From the NCBI GenBank assembly GCA_037968515.1, contig JBBKVQ010000129.1:1-22528 (forward strand): a stretch of DNA of 22,528 nucleotides, read 5' to 3'. This document shows, piece after piece, positions 1 through 7,855 of the stretch (within the stretch, counting starts at the first letter, position 1; each line of letters starts with the position of its first letter). A program made the translations under genes and the position numbers. Below the pieces are notes generated by a model. The model ran no database searches, had not been told where the DNA came from, and saw only the letters and a list, made by a program, of their open reading frames with translations. This DNA is from JBFFMO01 sp037968515 (GTDB taxonomy: Bacteria; Myxococcota_A; Bradymonadia; Bradymonadales; Bradymonadaceae).

Positions 1-33
1 AGTGCAATTTGAAGCATCGAAGCATGTGATTGA

Positions 34-1689
34 GTGGTGACCCAGAACGAAGGTGCAGCCGTGGGCGAAACAAGCAGTTCGACAAAGTCCAATGGTCCCA
101 AAAATAAGCTGAACTCCGAGGATGATTTCATCGGGCTACGCACGGCCGAAAGGCGCCGTGTGAAATTGAGCACTGATGACGAAGTCGCGGAGTGGAAAGA
201 TGGATTCGATCCGGTGAAGATGTATCTTCGCCGAATCGGTCAAGTCAGCCTGCTCACCCGTGAGGGAGAGGTTGCGATTGCCAAGGAAATCGAAGCTGGT
301 CGCGAGATCATCTTTGATTGCATCGTGGGTTGCGACGCTGGCATCGACATGATGCTGGCTCTGCCGGACAGGCTTCGTGCTGGGACGGCGAGGGCACGAG
401 AGGTGTTCGAAGAATACTCGCCGAGCGCCGAAGGCAGCGATAGTCCGGTGGCGCCGGATGTATTCAAGCGTTTTGAGCGGCTGAAAAAGGCCCATATTTC
501 GTACAAAGACGCTTTGGAGCTGAAGGTCGCGCTGGACAATAAAAAGTCCCCGTCTGCGGCCGATCTGGCGGATGTTGAAAAGAATACTGAGCGAGCGAAG
601 CGCCGACTTGTGAAAGCTGTGCGCGAGTGTCGGTTATCACAGCGTTTTTTGATTGAAGTTGTGGGGCACCTTAAAAAGGGCCTCGTAAGTATGGACCGCG
701 CTACTCGCAGGTCCTGGGACATCGCCGAAGCGCTTAAGGTCGATGTGAATGTTCTGGAGGCCGCGGCGGACACCTACATGGCCGGGAACGTGGTCAACTA
801 CAAAAAACTCAAGTGCGAAGAAGAGGGGTTAATCGAGTTCATTCAGGCCCGCGAGAGTGCGCGGGCTGTGCGCGAACGCATCAGTCGCGAGCTCGGCATT
901 GACGCGGACATCCTGAGAGACCTGGTGTTACAAATCAGCGCTGGGGAGCGTCGAGCGGAACGTGGAAAGAGCGAAATGATTCGCGCCAACCTCCGTTTGG
1001 TCGTTTCGATCGCCAAGAAGTACGTGAACCGCGGAATGCATTTTCTCGACCTGATTCAGGAAGGCAATATTGGTTTGATGCGGGCAGTCGAGAAGTTCGA
1101 GTACCAGCGTGGCCATAAGTTTTCTACCTATGCAACCTGGTGGATCCGACAGGCCATCACACGCGCGATTGCCGATCAAGCGCGAACGATTCGCATTCCC
1201 GTCCACTTGATCGAGACCATCAATCGAATCGTTCGAACTTCGCGCCAACTTATCCAGGAACTTGGCCGTGACCCCGAGCCCGACGAGATCGCGCTGAAAT
1301 TGGATATGCCAGTCGAAGCTGTTCGGAGGGCGCTGAGGATTTCACGTCAGCCGGTCAGTCTTGAAACACCGATTGGCGAAGACGATTCGCAGCTTGGTGA
1401 TTTCATCGAAGACGAGAATGCTCCAAGTCCGATGGAGGAAGCAGTGGTGCAGGCTCTTCGGGACCAAACTCAAGAGTTGCTCTCGGGGCTGACGCCTCGT
1501 GAGGAGAAGATCCTTCGGATGCGTTTTGGAATCGGAGAAAAGACCGACCATACGTTGGAGGAAGTGGGCCAAGACTTCAATTTAACGCGCGAGCGTATCC
1601 GACAAATTGAAGCTAAGGCGTTGCAGAAGCTTCGCCAGCCCAATCGTGCGGACGCGCTGAGACCATTTTACGATGGCTCGTCGCAGTAG
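34..1689 (+). CDS. rpoD: Primary RNA polymerase sigma factor RpoD (sigma-70)
   Basis: Housekeeping sigma factor that directs core RNA polymerase to -10/-35 promoters. With the first GTG as residue 1, region 1.2 is at about 59-90 (FDPVKMYLRRIG). A long non-conserved segment follows. Region 2 begins near residue 315 (NLRLVVSIAKKYVNRG, then FSTYATWWIRQAI), and region 4 runs from about 486 to 540 with the -35-binding helix-turn-helix LTRERIRQIEAKALQKLR. The large insert between regions 1.2 and 2 and the complete region 4 mark a group 1 sigma rather than RpoS or RpoH. The N-terminus is short, so region 1.1 is reduced or absent. The start is uncertain: GTG-GTG at 34/37 directly follows an in-frame stop and has no clear ribosome site, whereas GTG at 61 has GAAGG seven bases upstream. 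The gene converges on moaDE with a 3-base gap. Confidence 0.96.
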   Translation: MVTQNEGAAVGETSSSTKSNGPKNKLNSEDDFIGLRTAERRRVKLSTDDEVAEWKDGFDPVKMYLRRIGQVSLLTREGEVAIAKEIEAGREIIFDCIVGCDAGIDMMLALPDRLRAGTARAREVFEEYSPSAEGSDSPVAPDVFKRFERLKKAHISYKDALELKVALDNKKSPSAADLADVEKNTERAKRRLVKAVRECRLSQRFLIEVVGHLKKGLVSMDRATRRSWDIAEALKVDVNVLEAAADTYMAGNVVNYKKLKCEEEGLIEFIQARESARAVRERISRELGIDADILRDLVLQISAGERRAERGKSEMIRANLRLVVSIAKKYVNRGMHFLDLIQEGNIGLMRAVEKFEYQRGHKFSTYATWWIRQAITRAIADQARTIRIPVHLIETINRIVRTSRQLIQELGRDPEPDEIALKLDMPVEAVRRALRISRQPVSLETPIGEDDSQLGDFIEDENAPSPMEEAVVQALRDQTQELLSGLTPREEKILRMRFGIGEKTDHTLEEVGQDFNLTRERIRQIEAKALQKLRQPNRADALRPFYDGSSQ

Positions 1690-1692
1690 CAG

Positions 1693-2349
1693 TTAGGGCC
1701 CAACCCCGACCCAAACCGACCCATCTGGGCCGGTTTCTTTTTTCCAGATGGGCACGTCGGCCTTCAGGCGTTCGATGACCTGCCGGCACGCGTCAAACGC
1801 AGGGGCCCGGTGTGCCGAGCCTACCGCGATGACGACCGCGGTGTCTCCAACGTTCATCAGACCGTGTCGGTGGTGAATGCCGACCTCGACCGGAAACTCA
1901 TTTTCGACCTCGGTCGCTACTTTGCAAAGTTGCCGGAGCGCCATTTCTTCGTACGTTTCGTATTCGAGAGTTTCGACCTGTTCGCCAGCCCGATGGTTCC
2001 GAACGACGCCCTCGAAGATGACGATGGCACCAAATTTTGGCGAGGTAATCGCGTCGCGTAAGGTCATGACGTCTAAGGGAGCCGTTGTGAGCAAAATTCG
2101 GCCGTTTCCGCCCGACACCGGGGGAATCAGGACGACCTCATCACCGTCGTTCAGAACAGTGTCAGCGCCGACAAACTGCTGATTTACTGCAAACCTCAAG
2201 ATAGGTTTCAGCTCCGCGACGCTGGGGTGAAGTGTCATAATGATGTCGAAGAGGTCGTCAATATTTCCTTCCATTGGAAGGTCCACAACCTGTTGGTTCA
2301 AGGCCGTACGTTCACGAATGATAGCGAAATAGCGAACGGTGATTTTCAT
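1693..2349 (-). CDS. moaX: Fused molybdopterin synthase, MoaD-MoaE (MoaX-like)
   Basis: Molybdopterin synthase adds two sulfurs to precursor Z (cPMP) to make molybdopterin. Here both subunits are one 218-residue chain. Residues 1-81 are the ubiquitin-like sulfur carrier MoaD, ending in PPVSGG (Gly80-Gly81). From about 88 the chain is MoaE, with FEGVVRNH, a His-rich HHRHG stretch, GSAHR and the catalytic-lysine region LKADVPIWKKE (K196 and K203 align with E. coli MoaE K119 and K126). MoaD needs a free C-terminal glycine to be thiocarboxylated, so cleavage after the Gly-Gly is expected. This is established for mycobacterial MoaX, also a MoaD-MoaE fusion. The ATG at 2349 is chosen because GAGGAAAG lies just upstream; a 15-codon extension is possible but lacks support. 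It is divergent from the kinase gene. Confidence 0.92.
   Translation of the reverse strand: MKITVRYFAIIRERTALNQQVVDLPMEGNIDDLFDIIMTLHPSVAELKPILRFAVNQQFVGADTVLNDGDEVVLIPPVSGGNGRILLTTAPLDVMTLRDAITSPKFGAIVIFEGVVRNHRAGEQVETLEYETYEEMALRQLCKVATEVENEFPVEVGIHHRHGLMNVGDTAVVIAVGSAHRAPAFDACRQVIERLKADVPIWKKETGPDGSVWVGVGP
1713..1743 (+). terminator. Rho-independent terminator of rpoD, inside the moaDE coding region
   Basis: A 10-base stem (AAACCGACCC / GGGCCGGTTT, one A-C mismatch) with an ATCT loop is followed by C and six T on the + strand, 24 bases after the rpoD stop. It overlaps the 3' end of the oppositely oriented moaDE gene. The T tract is the reverse complement of the two adjacent Lys codons of the MoaE active-site loop. 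Confidence 0.72.
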
Positions 2350-2447
2350 TGGCTTTCCTCGGGGCGCATGGCGAATTTTTGACAATCCGGCCACACGGGG
2401 GATGCTCTAACAACGCATGGATGCGTATTTGTCCCACGGAGGGAGCT

Positions 2448-3575
2448 GTGTCTACCGCTATTTCAAGAACACCCACTGCCAGTTCAGACGAACCACGTCC
2501 GACACTGCAGTACGGTGAGCGTCTCGGTCGTTATATCATCAACGGTTTTGCCGGCACCGGCGCGACCAGTTTCGTGTACCGCGCGCGCCGTGAAGACAGC
2601 TTCGAACCGGTCGCGATCAAAGTGCTGCATCCCCATCTGATGAACGACGAGGTCAAGCGAAAGCGCTTTCTTCGCGAAGCACAAATGATGATGGCGTTGC
2701 GTCATCCGAATATCGTTCGGTTTCATGAAATTATGGAGTTGGAGGACGAAGGTTTGGCCTTTGTTATGGAGTTCATCGAGGGCGAGACGCTCGAAGGGTG
2801 GACAAGTGCAGGCGAAGTGGATGAACCCACGTTGGCGTGTCTATTTGTCGACCTGTTGCGCGGGTTGGGACAGGCGCATCGAGTCGGTATTGTTCATCGC
2901 GACCTCAAGCCCGCCAACGTAATGATTACTGAAGACGACGGCCGATACGTGGCGAAGATCATCGACTTTGGCGTGGCTAGGTTTTCTCAGTCGCCTACAG
3001 AACCTGAAGACCGCACCAAGATTGTCGGAACAGCAGCCTATATTTCCCCAGAGGAAGTGCGCGATCCGGACACTGTCTGTGAGGCGTCAGACATCTACAG
3101 TGTTGGCGTGATGATGTACGAAGCCGCGTGTGGTCGCCGCCCATTTGAAGGGCTGGCTATCCGTGACTTGATGCACGCCCACGCCGAGGTTGTGCCGGCT
3201 TCACCGCGAAGCCATAACCCGGGTCTTACAAGCGGATTCGAAAGCGTTATTTTGCGGACGCTGTCGAAGTCCCCAGAAGGGCGCTTCTCTTCGGCTCGTG
3301 AGCTGATCGTGGCCCTTGAACACGCGATGCACGAGGACTCATCGGAAGAGATTTCGATGGAAGTACTGGCCGACCTCCAAACGAGTGAATGGAGTCGAGC
3401 GATGGACGTGTTGCCCCTGGACCCGGACGAGAGGGCGAAGAGTCTCGCGTTTATCGATTATTTCCGCACATACCTGATGTTCGCGTTCACGTTTGTGATG
3501 AGCACAGGAGTGCGCGGCGACGGCGCTGATCCTCATTATCTAAATCGTCCGGATTCGTCGCTTCCCTACAACTGA
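2448..3575 (+). CDS. Hanks-type Ser/Thr protein kinase
   Basis: A 375-residue protein kinase with a full set of catalytic motifs: glycine loop GFAGTGATSFV (33-43), VAIK lysine K58, helix-C Glu77, catalytic loop HRDLKPAN (150-157), DFG (173-175) and the activation/P+1 segment GTAAYISPEE (194-203). It should therefore be active. The domain ends near residue 292. A roughly 80-residue tail follows with a weak hydrophobic stretch (YLMFAFTFVM, about 342-351) that may be a membrane anchor; no PASTA or other sensor domain is visible. GTG at 2448 is preferred because GGAGGGAG sits five bases upstream; in-frame ATG at 2421 and 2349 lack this, and the latter overlaps the moaDE start. The FHA protein at 7856-8779 is a plausible phosphothreonine reader for this kinase, by inference only. 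Confidence 0.92.
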   Translation: MSTAISRTPTASSDEPRPTLQYGERLGRYIINGFAGTGATSFVYRARREDSFEPVAIKVLHPHLMNDEVKRKRFLREAQMMMALRHPNIVRFHEIMELEDEGLAFVMEFIEGETLEGWTSAGEVDEPTLACLFVDLLRGLGQAHRVGIVHRDLKPANVMITEDDGRYVAKIIDFGVARFSQSPTEPEDRTKIVGTAAYISPEEVRDPDTVCEASDIYSVGVMMYEAACGRRPFEGLAIRDLMHAHAEVVPASPRSHNPGLTSGFESVILRTLSKSPEGRFSSARELIVALEHAMHEDSSEEISMEVLADLQTSEWSRAMDVLPLDPDERAKSLAFIDYFRTYLMFAFTFVMSTGVRGDGADPHYLNRPDSSLPYN

Positions 3576-3596
3576 CGCGGTGCTCAGTCGGTCCGC

Positions 3597-3624
3597 TTGA
3601 CATGCACCTACGTTTCACTACACT
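3597..3624 (+). promoter_or_regulatory. Sigma-70-type promoter for the Asn-rich lipoprotein gene
   Basis: A perfect -35 TTGACA (3597-3602), a 16-base spacer and a -10 TACACT (3619-3624) lie in the 100-base gap after the kinase gene. Transcription would start near 3631, giving a leader of about 45 bases before ATG 3676. It also argues that the lipoprotein has its own transcript. Confidence 0.6.
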
Positions 3625-3675
3625 TCGACTCCTTAAGATTGAAGTCGTCAGTTGTCCCTCGCTCGTAGGTTGTGC

Positions 3676-4929
3676 ATGAAATCCGTCCGTGATTTTTCGA
3701 AGTTGTTGCGTGCTGGAGCCGTCCTTTCAGCACTTTTTGTGTTTTCAGCCTGTGGGGATGATAGCGGCGGCAAGACGAGCAAATGCGGCGCCGGGACGGT
3801 GTATGCGAGCGTTGGCGAGGTCACAGCTTGTTACGACACGTGTGCTGACGGTGTGTGCGGCGTGGGCTTCAGATGCAATATCGCAAACGAGATTTGCATT
3901 AAGATTGAACCCGTTTCAAACAACTCGACGAATCCGAATAATATGACCGTCGAGACCAACAACAGTACCAACCCGAATAACTCCACGACTTCGAACAACG
4001 CGACCGGGACGAATAACACGACCGGAACGAACAACTCGTCGAATAACGCGACCAATAATAATGGGACGAACAATCCCACGAATAATACGACAAATAATAA
4101 TCCTAATCCTCAGCTGGTAGCGCTGTGTGAGAAGGCCTGTGATCTCTATTACGGCAGCTGCATCACCGATAATTGTACTCTTCAGGCCGATACGCTGCAG
4201 GCCGTTAACGACATCAAGGCGAACTGCATTAGCGGTGGGAACTCGGGAACAACCTGTGTTCAGGACGCTGCGGCTGACCCCCAGTTCCGCGCAGCGCTTG
4301 AGCAACTGGCGACGCAAACTTGCGACGATTTGAAACCACTGCGCTGCGGTGATTTTGGCCTCACGGCTCAATGTGGCTGCGCAACTCCTACGAACCTGGG
4401 CGCAGCATGCACAACCGACGGTCAGTGCAATGGAGGCGATCTTGAGGGATTTTGCATCAACGCGCTTGATCAAGATGGCAATCCCACGGGTTACGCTGGC
4501 GGTTATTGTGCAGCCACGCCTTGCCCGATTCCCAGTCGTGAACCGCCTACTGCCTATCGCTCGCCAGCGTGTGGCTCGAACGGCATTTGCACGGTGATTG
4601 GAACCGTTGGTGATGAGTTTGCTTATTGTGCTGCGGGCTGTGGGGCTGGCTGTCGTTTGAACGCCGGTTACGCCTGCCAAGTGTTGGATCTTGAAGTTAC
4701 AGCTGCCAATGATGTCCTGTTCCTTCGTGGTTGTTCGCCAGAATGTACTTCGAATGCCGACTGCGGCACCTCAAGTCGTTGCAACTTGACGTCGGGGGCG
4801 TGTGAGTTGGGGTGTACGACGACGCCAATCGGCGGGACGCAGGGCAACCCATCGTTGGCCGATATTTGTCTGTCGAGTGGCGGAACGTGTCAGGGGACGG
4901 CCGGCAGCCAGTTCTGCATCTTGCCATAA
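3676..4929 (+). CDS. Cys-rich outer-surface lipoprotein with Asn/Thr-rich spacer
   Basis: A 417-residue lipoprotein of unknown function. The N-terminus is a lipoprotein signal with basic residues, a hydrophobic stretch and the lipobox FSAC, followed by GDDSGG; the lack of an Asp at +2 fits outer-membrane sorting. A small Cys-rich domain follows (CGAGTVYASVGEVTACYDTC...CGVGFRC), then a roughly 65-residue spacer made almost only of Asn, Thr, Ser and Pro (3916-4110). The C-terminal two thirds are rich in paired cysteines (for example CTSNADCGTSSRC), which suggests disulfide-linked extracellular modules. ATG 3676 is chosen over the upstream TTG at 3652 because the signal peptide begins there. Spacers of this type are common in lipoproteins of Bradymonadales and myxobacteria. 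The gene has its own promoter and a strong terminator and does not form an operon with sctV. Confidence 0.85.
   Translation: MKSVRDFSKLLRAGAVLSALFVFSACGDDSGGKTSKCGAGTVYASVGEVTACYDTCADGVCGVGFRCNIANEICIKIEPVSNNSTNPNNMTVETNNSTNPNNSTTSNNATGTNNTTGTNNSSNNATNNNGTNNPTNNTTNNNPNPQLVALCEKACDLYYGSCITDNCTLQADTLQAVNDIKANCISGGNSGTTCVQDAAADPQFRAALEQLATQTCDDLKPLRCGDFGLTAQCGCATPTNLGAACTTDGQCNGGDLEGFCINALDQDGNPTGYAGGYCAATPCPIPSREPPTAYRSPACGSNGICTVIGTVGDEFAYCAAGCGAGCRLNAGYACQVLDLEVTAANDVLFLRGCSPECTSNADCGTSSRCNLTSGACELGCTTTPIGGTQGNPSLADICLSSGGTCQGTAGSQFCILP
3916..4110 (+). repeat. Degenerate Asn-Asn-Ser/Thr coding repeat
   Basis: About 65 codons encode short units of the form NN[S/A/T]T, with NP and GT interspersed. 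Synonymous codons alternate (AAC/AAT, ACG/ACC, TCG/TCC/AGT), so the repeat is conserved in protein more than in DNA. It forms the spacer of the lipoprotein at 3676-4929. Confidence 0.85.
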
Positions 4930-4948
4930 AGTAGACTTGAACAAAGAC

Positions 4949-4975
4949 CGCCCGGGAAACCGGGCGTTTTTATTT
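4949..4975 (+). terminator. Rho-independent terminator after the Asn-rich lipoprotein
   Basis: A perfect 7-bp stem CGCCCGG / CCGGGCG closed by a GAAA tetraloop is followed by TTTTTATTT, 20 bases after the lipoprotein stop codon. It separates that gene from sctV. Confidence 0.9.
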
Positions 4976-5040
4976 CTTGTTTGCACACACGATCTTACCG
5001 GGTATTCTGCGGCCCGAATCGATAGACCCTTGGGGGGAAT

Positions 5041-7098
5041 ATGACAGTCCGCACACTCATGACGAAACACAGCGACCTAATGCTCGCGGCGTCGGTTGTG
5101 TCGATGGTCGGGATGATGATCATTCCGCTGCCAACGTGGCTTTTGGACATACTGCTCACGGTCAACGTGTCCATGGCAGTGACCCTGCTGATGATCAGCC
5201 TGTATATTCCGAGCGCGATCAAGCTTTCGACATTCCCAACTATTCTGCTTTTGACGACGCTGTTTCGCCTCGCGCTGAACGTCTCGTCGACTCGTTTGAT
5301 TCTGTTGAACGCAGACGCCGGGCAAGTCATCGAGGCTTTCGGGAACTTTGTCGTCCAAGGGAATTATGTCGTGGGTGGCGTCATCTTTTTGATTCTCACG
5401 ATCATTCAGTTTGTGGTGATTGCGAAGGGCTCGGAGCGGGTTTCCGAGGTAGCTGCACGTTTCACACTCGACGCGATGCCTGGCAAACAAATGTCTATCG
5501 ATGCGGACCTCAGGGCCGGTGCATTCGATCTTACAGAAGCCCGTCGCCGACGCGGAATCGTTCAACGTGAGAGCCAACTTTATGGTGCGATGGACGGCGC
5601 CATGAAGTTTATCAAGGGCGACGCTATCGCCGGCATTATTATCACGGGTATCAACATCGTAGCCGGCATCGTGATTGGCGTCGCGCAACTCGATATGGGC
5701 GCGGCTGAAGCTGCAGGAGTCTACACCTTACTGACCATCGGTGATGGTCTGGTGTCACAGATACCGGCTCTTTTGATTTCCTTGACCGCCGGTATCATCG
5801 TGACTCGTGTTGCCGATGAAGAAGAAAGTGACTTGGGCAAGGATATTGTTACCCAGATTATTGCCTATCCCAAAGCCATCGCGATTTCTGCGGGGCTGAT
5901 GTTCGTTTTCGCGGTGATTCCTGGTCTGCCAGGCCCCCCGTTTTTTGCGTTGGCGTTGGTGCTCGGCTTCATTGCACGAGGGTTGATGGAAAGCCCAACG
6001 GTTCAAGACGATGTCGAGGAGGTCGCCTCGGATGCGGAAGAACAGGCGCAGAAATCGCGGGTTCTTTTTCCTTCCGTCACCCCCATCGTTTTGGCGCTTG
6101 GGCCCGGACTGAGCGAACGTATCTCGGCTGAACGCATGGTTTGGCTGCGCGAGATGATCGGCACAATGCGCGAAGGCATATTTTTTGAGACCGGCGTAAA
6201 GATTCCCGGGGTTCGGATTCGTACTGAGAGCGCAGCCATGGGAGCCGAGGGCTTTGGTATAGAAATCGATGAGATCCCCATTCACCGGGCCACCATTCCG
6301 CAGGACCGTCTTTTTGTGATCGACGCTCCGCCGGCGCTTGCCGCGTTTGGGGTTGATGGCAGCGCCACTCGACATCCCATCACTCGACGCCCCGCATCTT
6401 GGGTGGACGCCAAACATGCTGAAGTTCTTGAAGCGGCGAGTCATCGGACCTGGGATAGTGCCGGGTACCTCTTGATCGTACTCACTGGAGTTCTCAAAGA
6501 GCGCGCATCGGAGTTCTTGGGAGTCCAAGAGGTACAGGCGTTGCTTGACCAACTTGAAGGTCCGTTTCCGGCGGTGGTTCAAGAGGTCGTGCCCAAACAA
6601 GTATCGTTGCCACAATTGGCCGAAATCCTGCGTCGCTTGGTCGAGGAGGGCGTCTCCATCCGGAATCTTCGAGCGATTTTGCAGACGATTTCGGACCGTG
6701 GTCGGGGAGAACGAGATGTGTTGATTTTGACCGAGCGAGTGCGGGAAGGGATGGGGCGCGCCATCACTCACGACTACGCAAATAATGGGCAGGTGGCCGC
6801 CTATCTTGTCGATCGTGGCATCGAAGACATGATTGCTGGTGCGATTCGGCAGAGTGCGGACGGCAGTTATCTTGCGCTTCCACCCGACCAATCTCGGCAG
6901 ATTCTGGGGCAAGTGCGAGAAGCCGTTCATCGCGATGTAGAGGTCGGTCGAACCCCGGTGTTGCTAACAGACCAGAGCGTGCGTCGATACATGAAGCGCT
7001 TGGTATCGACCGAGATGCCCGAGATCGCGGTGTTGAGTTTCCAGGAGCTCGACCCAAGTCAGCGCCTTCAGCCTATGGGACGGATTCAGCTGGCGTAG
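5041..7098 (+). CDS. sctV: Type III secretion export gate protein SctV (FHIPEP family)
   Basis: A 685-residue inner-membrane export-gate protein. In type III systems it forms a nonameric ring whose membrane part helps use the proton gradient and whose cytoplasmic part selects substrates. Residues 1-325 hold the predicted membrane helices and the conserved family blocks: FRLALNVSSTRLIL (75-88), KGSERVSEVAARFTLDAMPGKQ (129-150), MSIDADLRAG (151-160), MKFIKGDAIAGI (188-199) and GDGLVSQIPALL (234-245). The rest is the cytoplasmic domain. The KGSERV and MKFIKGD blocks resemble non-flagellar SctV/YscV more than FlhA. ATG 5041 has GGGGGG six bases upstream. No other type III gene is in this window, so it is an isolated copy here. 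Its 3' end overlaps the convergent lipoprotein gene by 26 bases. Confidence 0.93.
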   Translation: MTVRTLMTKHSDLMLAASVVSMVGMMIIPLPTWLLDILLTVNVSMAVTLLMISLYIPSAIKLSTFPTILLLTTLFRLALNVSSTRLILLNADAGQVIEAFGNFVVQGNYVVGGVIFLILTIIQFVVIAKGSERVSEVAARFTLDAMPGKQMSIDADLRAGAFDLTEARRRRGIVQRESQLYGAMDGAMKFIKGDAIAGIIITGINIVAGIVIGVAQLDMGAAEAAGVYTLLTIGDGLVSQIPALLISLTAGIIVTRVADEEESDLGKDIVTQIIAYPKAIAISAGLMFVFAVIPGLPGPPFFALALVLGFIARGLMESPTVQDDVEEVASDAEEQAQKSRVLFPSVTPIVLALGPGLSERISAERMVWLREMIGTMREGIFFETGVKIPGVRIRTESAAMGAEGFGIEIDEIPIHRATIPQDRLFVIDAPPALAAFGVDGSATRHPITRRPASWVDAKHAEVLEAASHRTWDSAGYLLIVLTGVLKERASEFLGVQEVQALLDQLEGPFPAVVQEVVPKQVSLPQLAEILRRLVEEGVSIRNLRAILQTISDRGRGERDVLILTERVREGMGRAITHDYANNGQVAAYLVDRGIEDMIAGAIRQSADGSYLALPPDQSRQILGQVREAVHRDVEVGRTPVLLTDQSVRRYMKRLVSTEMPEIAVLSFQELDPSQRLQPMGRIQLA

Positions 7099-7777
7099 AC
7101 AGCATCTTGAGCAGGCCGTCTGAGCTCCCTAGTAGCCATCCCACGGCTTCGCGAAGTGCTTGGCGCCGGATGGTCGCGCTCGGAGGGCCGGCGAGTTCTA
7201 CGTACGCCTTGTTGTGCCACATGACCTCGCCAGTTCTGGGGTCGATGAGTTTGGCCTCCAGATGCGACAGGGTGCACAGGTATGGGTTGGTGTCGACGGC
7301 TTGCATCACCGCGTACGGGACAAACTCCCTAACATCGCCACGACATACCGAATCCGCTTGGTAGAGCACTTGAACCATGAGGACGCTGCCGACCTGCGGC
7401 ATCTTGCCGACCCGTCGGATCGCGGGGATTTCGGCCCCCTCAAACTCCGGTGCGCCGGCTTCGAAAAGTGAATTGAGTTCAACGCCGCGGTACCAAGCGT
7501 CATAAATATCGTGCCAGTCCCCTGCAAGGCTTGCCTCGAGGGTTTTCGGCGAGTCGACAGCAAAGCCTGCGCGTCGCAGCCACTCGACCGTGTCGGTCTC
7601 GACCCCGCGTTCGATGACTCGCCGTTCGTGACTGTCGACCCCGAAAGTGTCTAATGAGAACGATGGCGCTACTGTGACCTTGTTGACTTGCGCGGTCCGA
7701 AAGTCACTTCGGACACCCGCAGGAGGAGCTGTCGCACAGCCAGAGAATACGAGACAAAAAAACAACCAATACTTCAT
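7073..7777 (-). CDS. Small lipoprotein of unknown function
   Basis: A 234-residue predicted lipoprotein: MKYWLFFCLVFSGC is a short signal with lipobox FSGC, followed by ATAPPAG, a typical flexible start of an outer-membrane lipoprotein. The mature part is mixed alpha/beta with no cysteine-rich or repeat region; a conserved-looking core includes VAPSFSLDTFGVDSHERR and, near the C-terminus, LIDPRTGEVMWHNKAYVEL. The latter resembles the stretch found in many small lipoproteins where a combined value or modification of the envelope is described, but I cannot assign a family. ATG 7777 is the start because the signal peptide begins there; the reading frame continues upstream across the FHA gene only by chance. 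It is divergent from the FHA gene and convergent with sctV, which it overlaps by 26 bases. Confidence 0.82.
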   Translation of the reverse strand: MKYWLFFCLVFSGCATAPPAGVRSDFRTAQVNKVTVAPSFSLDTFGVDSHERRVIERGVETDTVEWLRRAGFAVDSPKTLEASLAGDWHDIYDAWYRGVELNSLFEAGAPEFEGAEIPAIRRVGKMPQVGSVLMVQVLYQADSVCRGDVREFVPYAVMQAVDTNPYLCTLSHLEAKLIDPRTGEVMWHNKAYVELAGPPSATIRRQALREAVGWLLGSSDGLLKMLSTPAESVP

Positions 7778-7809
7778 GAACAACCTACCCGGTTGCGTGC
7801 AAGGGTACT

Positions 7810-7825
7810 CGATGATAAACCATCG
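7810..7825. promoter_or_regulatory. Short inverted repeat in the lipoprotein/FHA divergent gap
   Basis: CGATG and CATCG, five-base arms separated by six bases (ATAAAC), lie midway between two divergently transcribed genes. It is short enough to occur by chance, but the position would suit an operator controlling both genes. Confidence 0.2.
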
Positions 7826-7855
7826 TCCAATGCCGGTGTCGACATGGAGGAACGC

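Noticed and set aside
2379..2384. Perfect TTGACA upstream of the kinase gene
   Set aside because: No acceptable -10 box lies 16-18 bases downstream, so a promoter cannot be supported from sequence.
2349..2447. N-terminal extension of the kinase to ATG 2349 or 2421
   Set aside because: The extension lacks a ribosome site, overlaps the moaDE start region and has no conserved residues; GTG 2448 has a strong GGAGGGAG.
3916..4110. CRISPR or satellite-type DNA repeat
   Set aside because: The repetition is at codon level in frame with the lipoprotein, with varied synonymous codons and no spacer structure.
3916..4680. A minus-strand frame with repeated Val-Arg-Ser/Gly-Arg-Val-Ile patterns
   Set aside because: It is the antisense image of the Asn-rich spacer and Cys-rich region of the lipoprotein, with no start signal of its own.
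5755..6930. A long minus-strand frame (391 codons) within sctV
   Set aside because: It is antisense to a strongly conserved gene, its composition is Arg/His/Asn-rich and unlike a real protein, and it has no ribosome site.
5041..7098. Assignment as flagellar FlhA
   Set aside because: The KGSERV and MKFIKGD blocks fit non-flagellar SctV better, and no flagellar genes are near. A phylogeny would decide.
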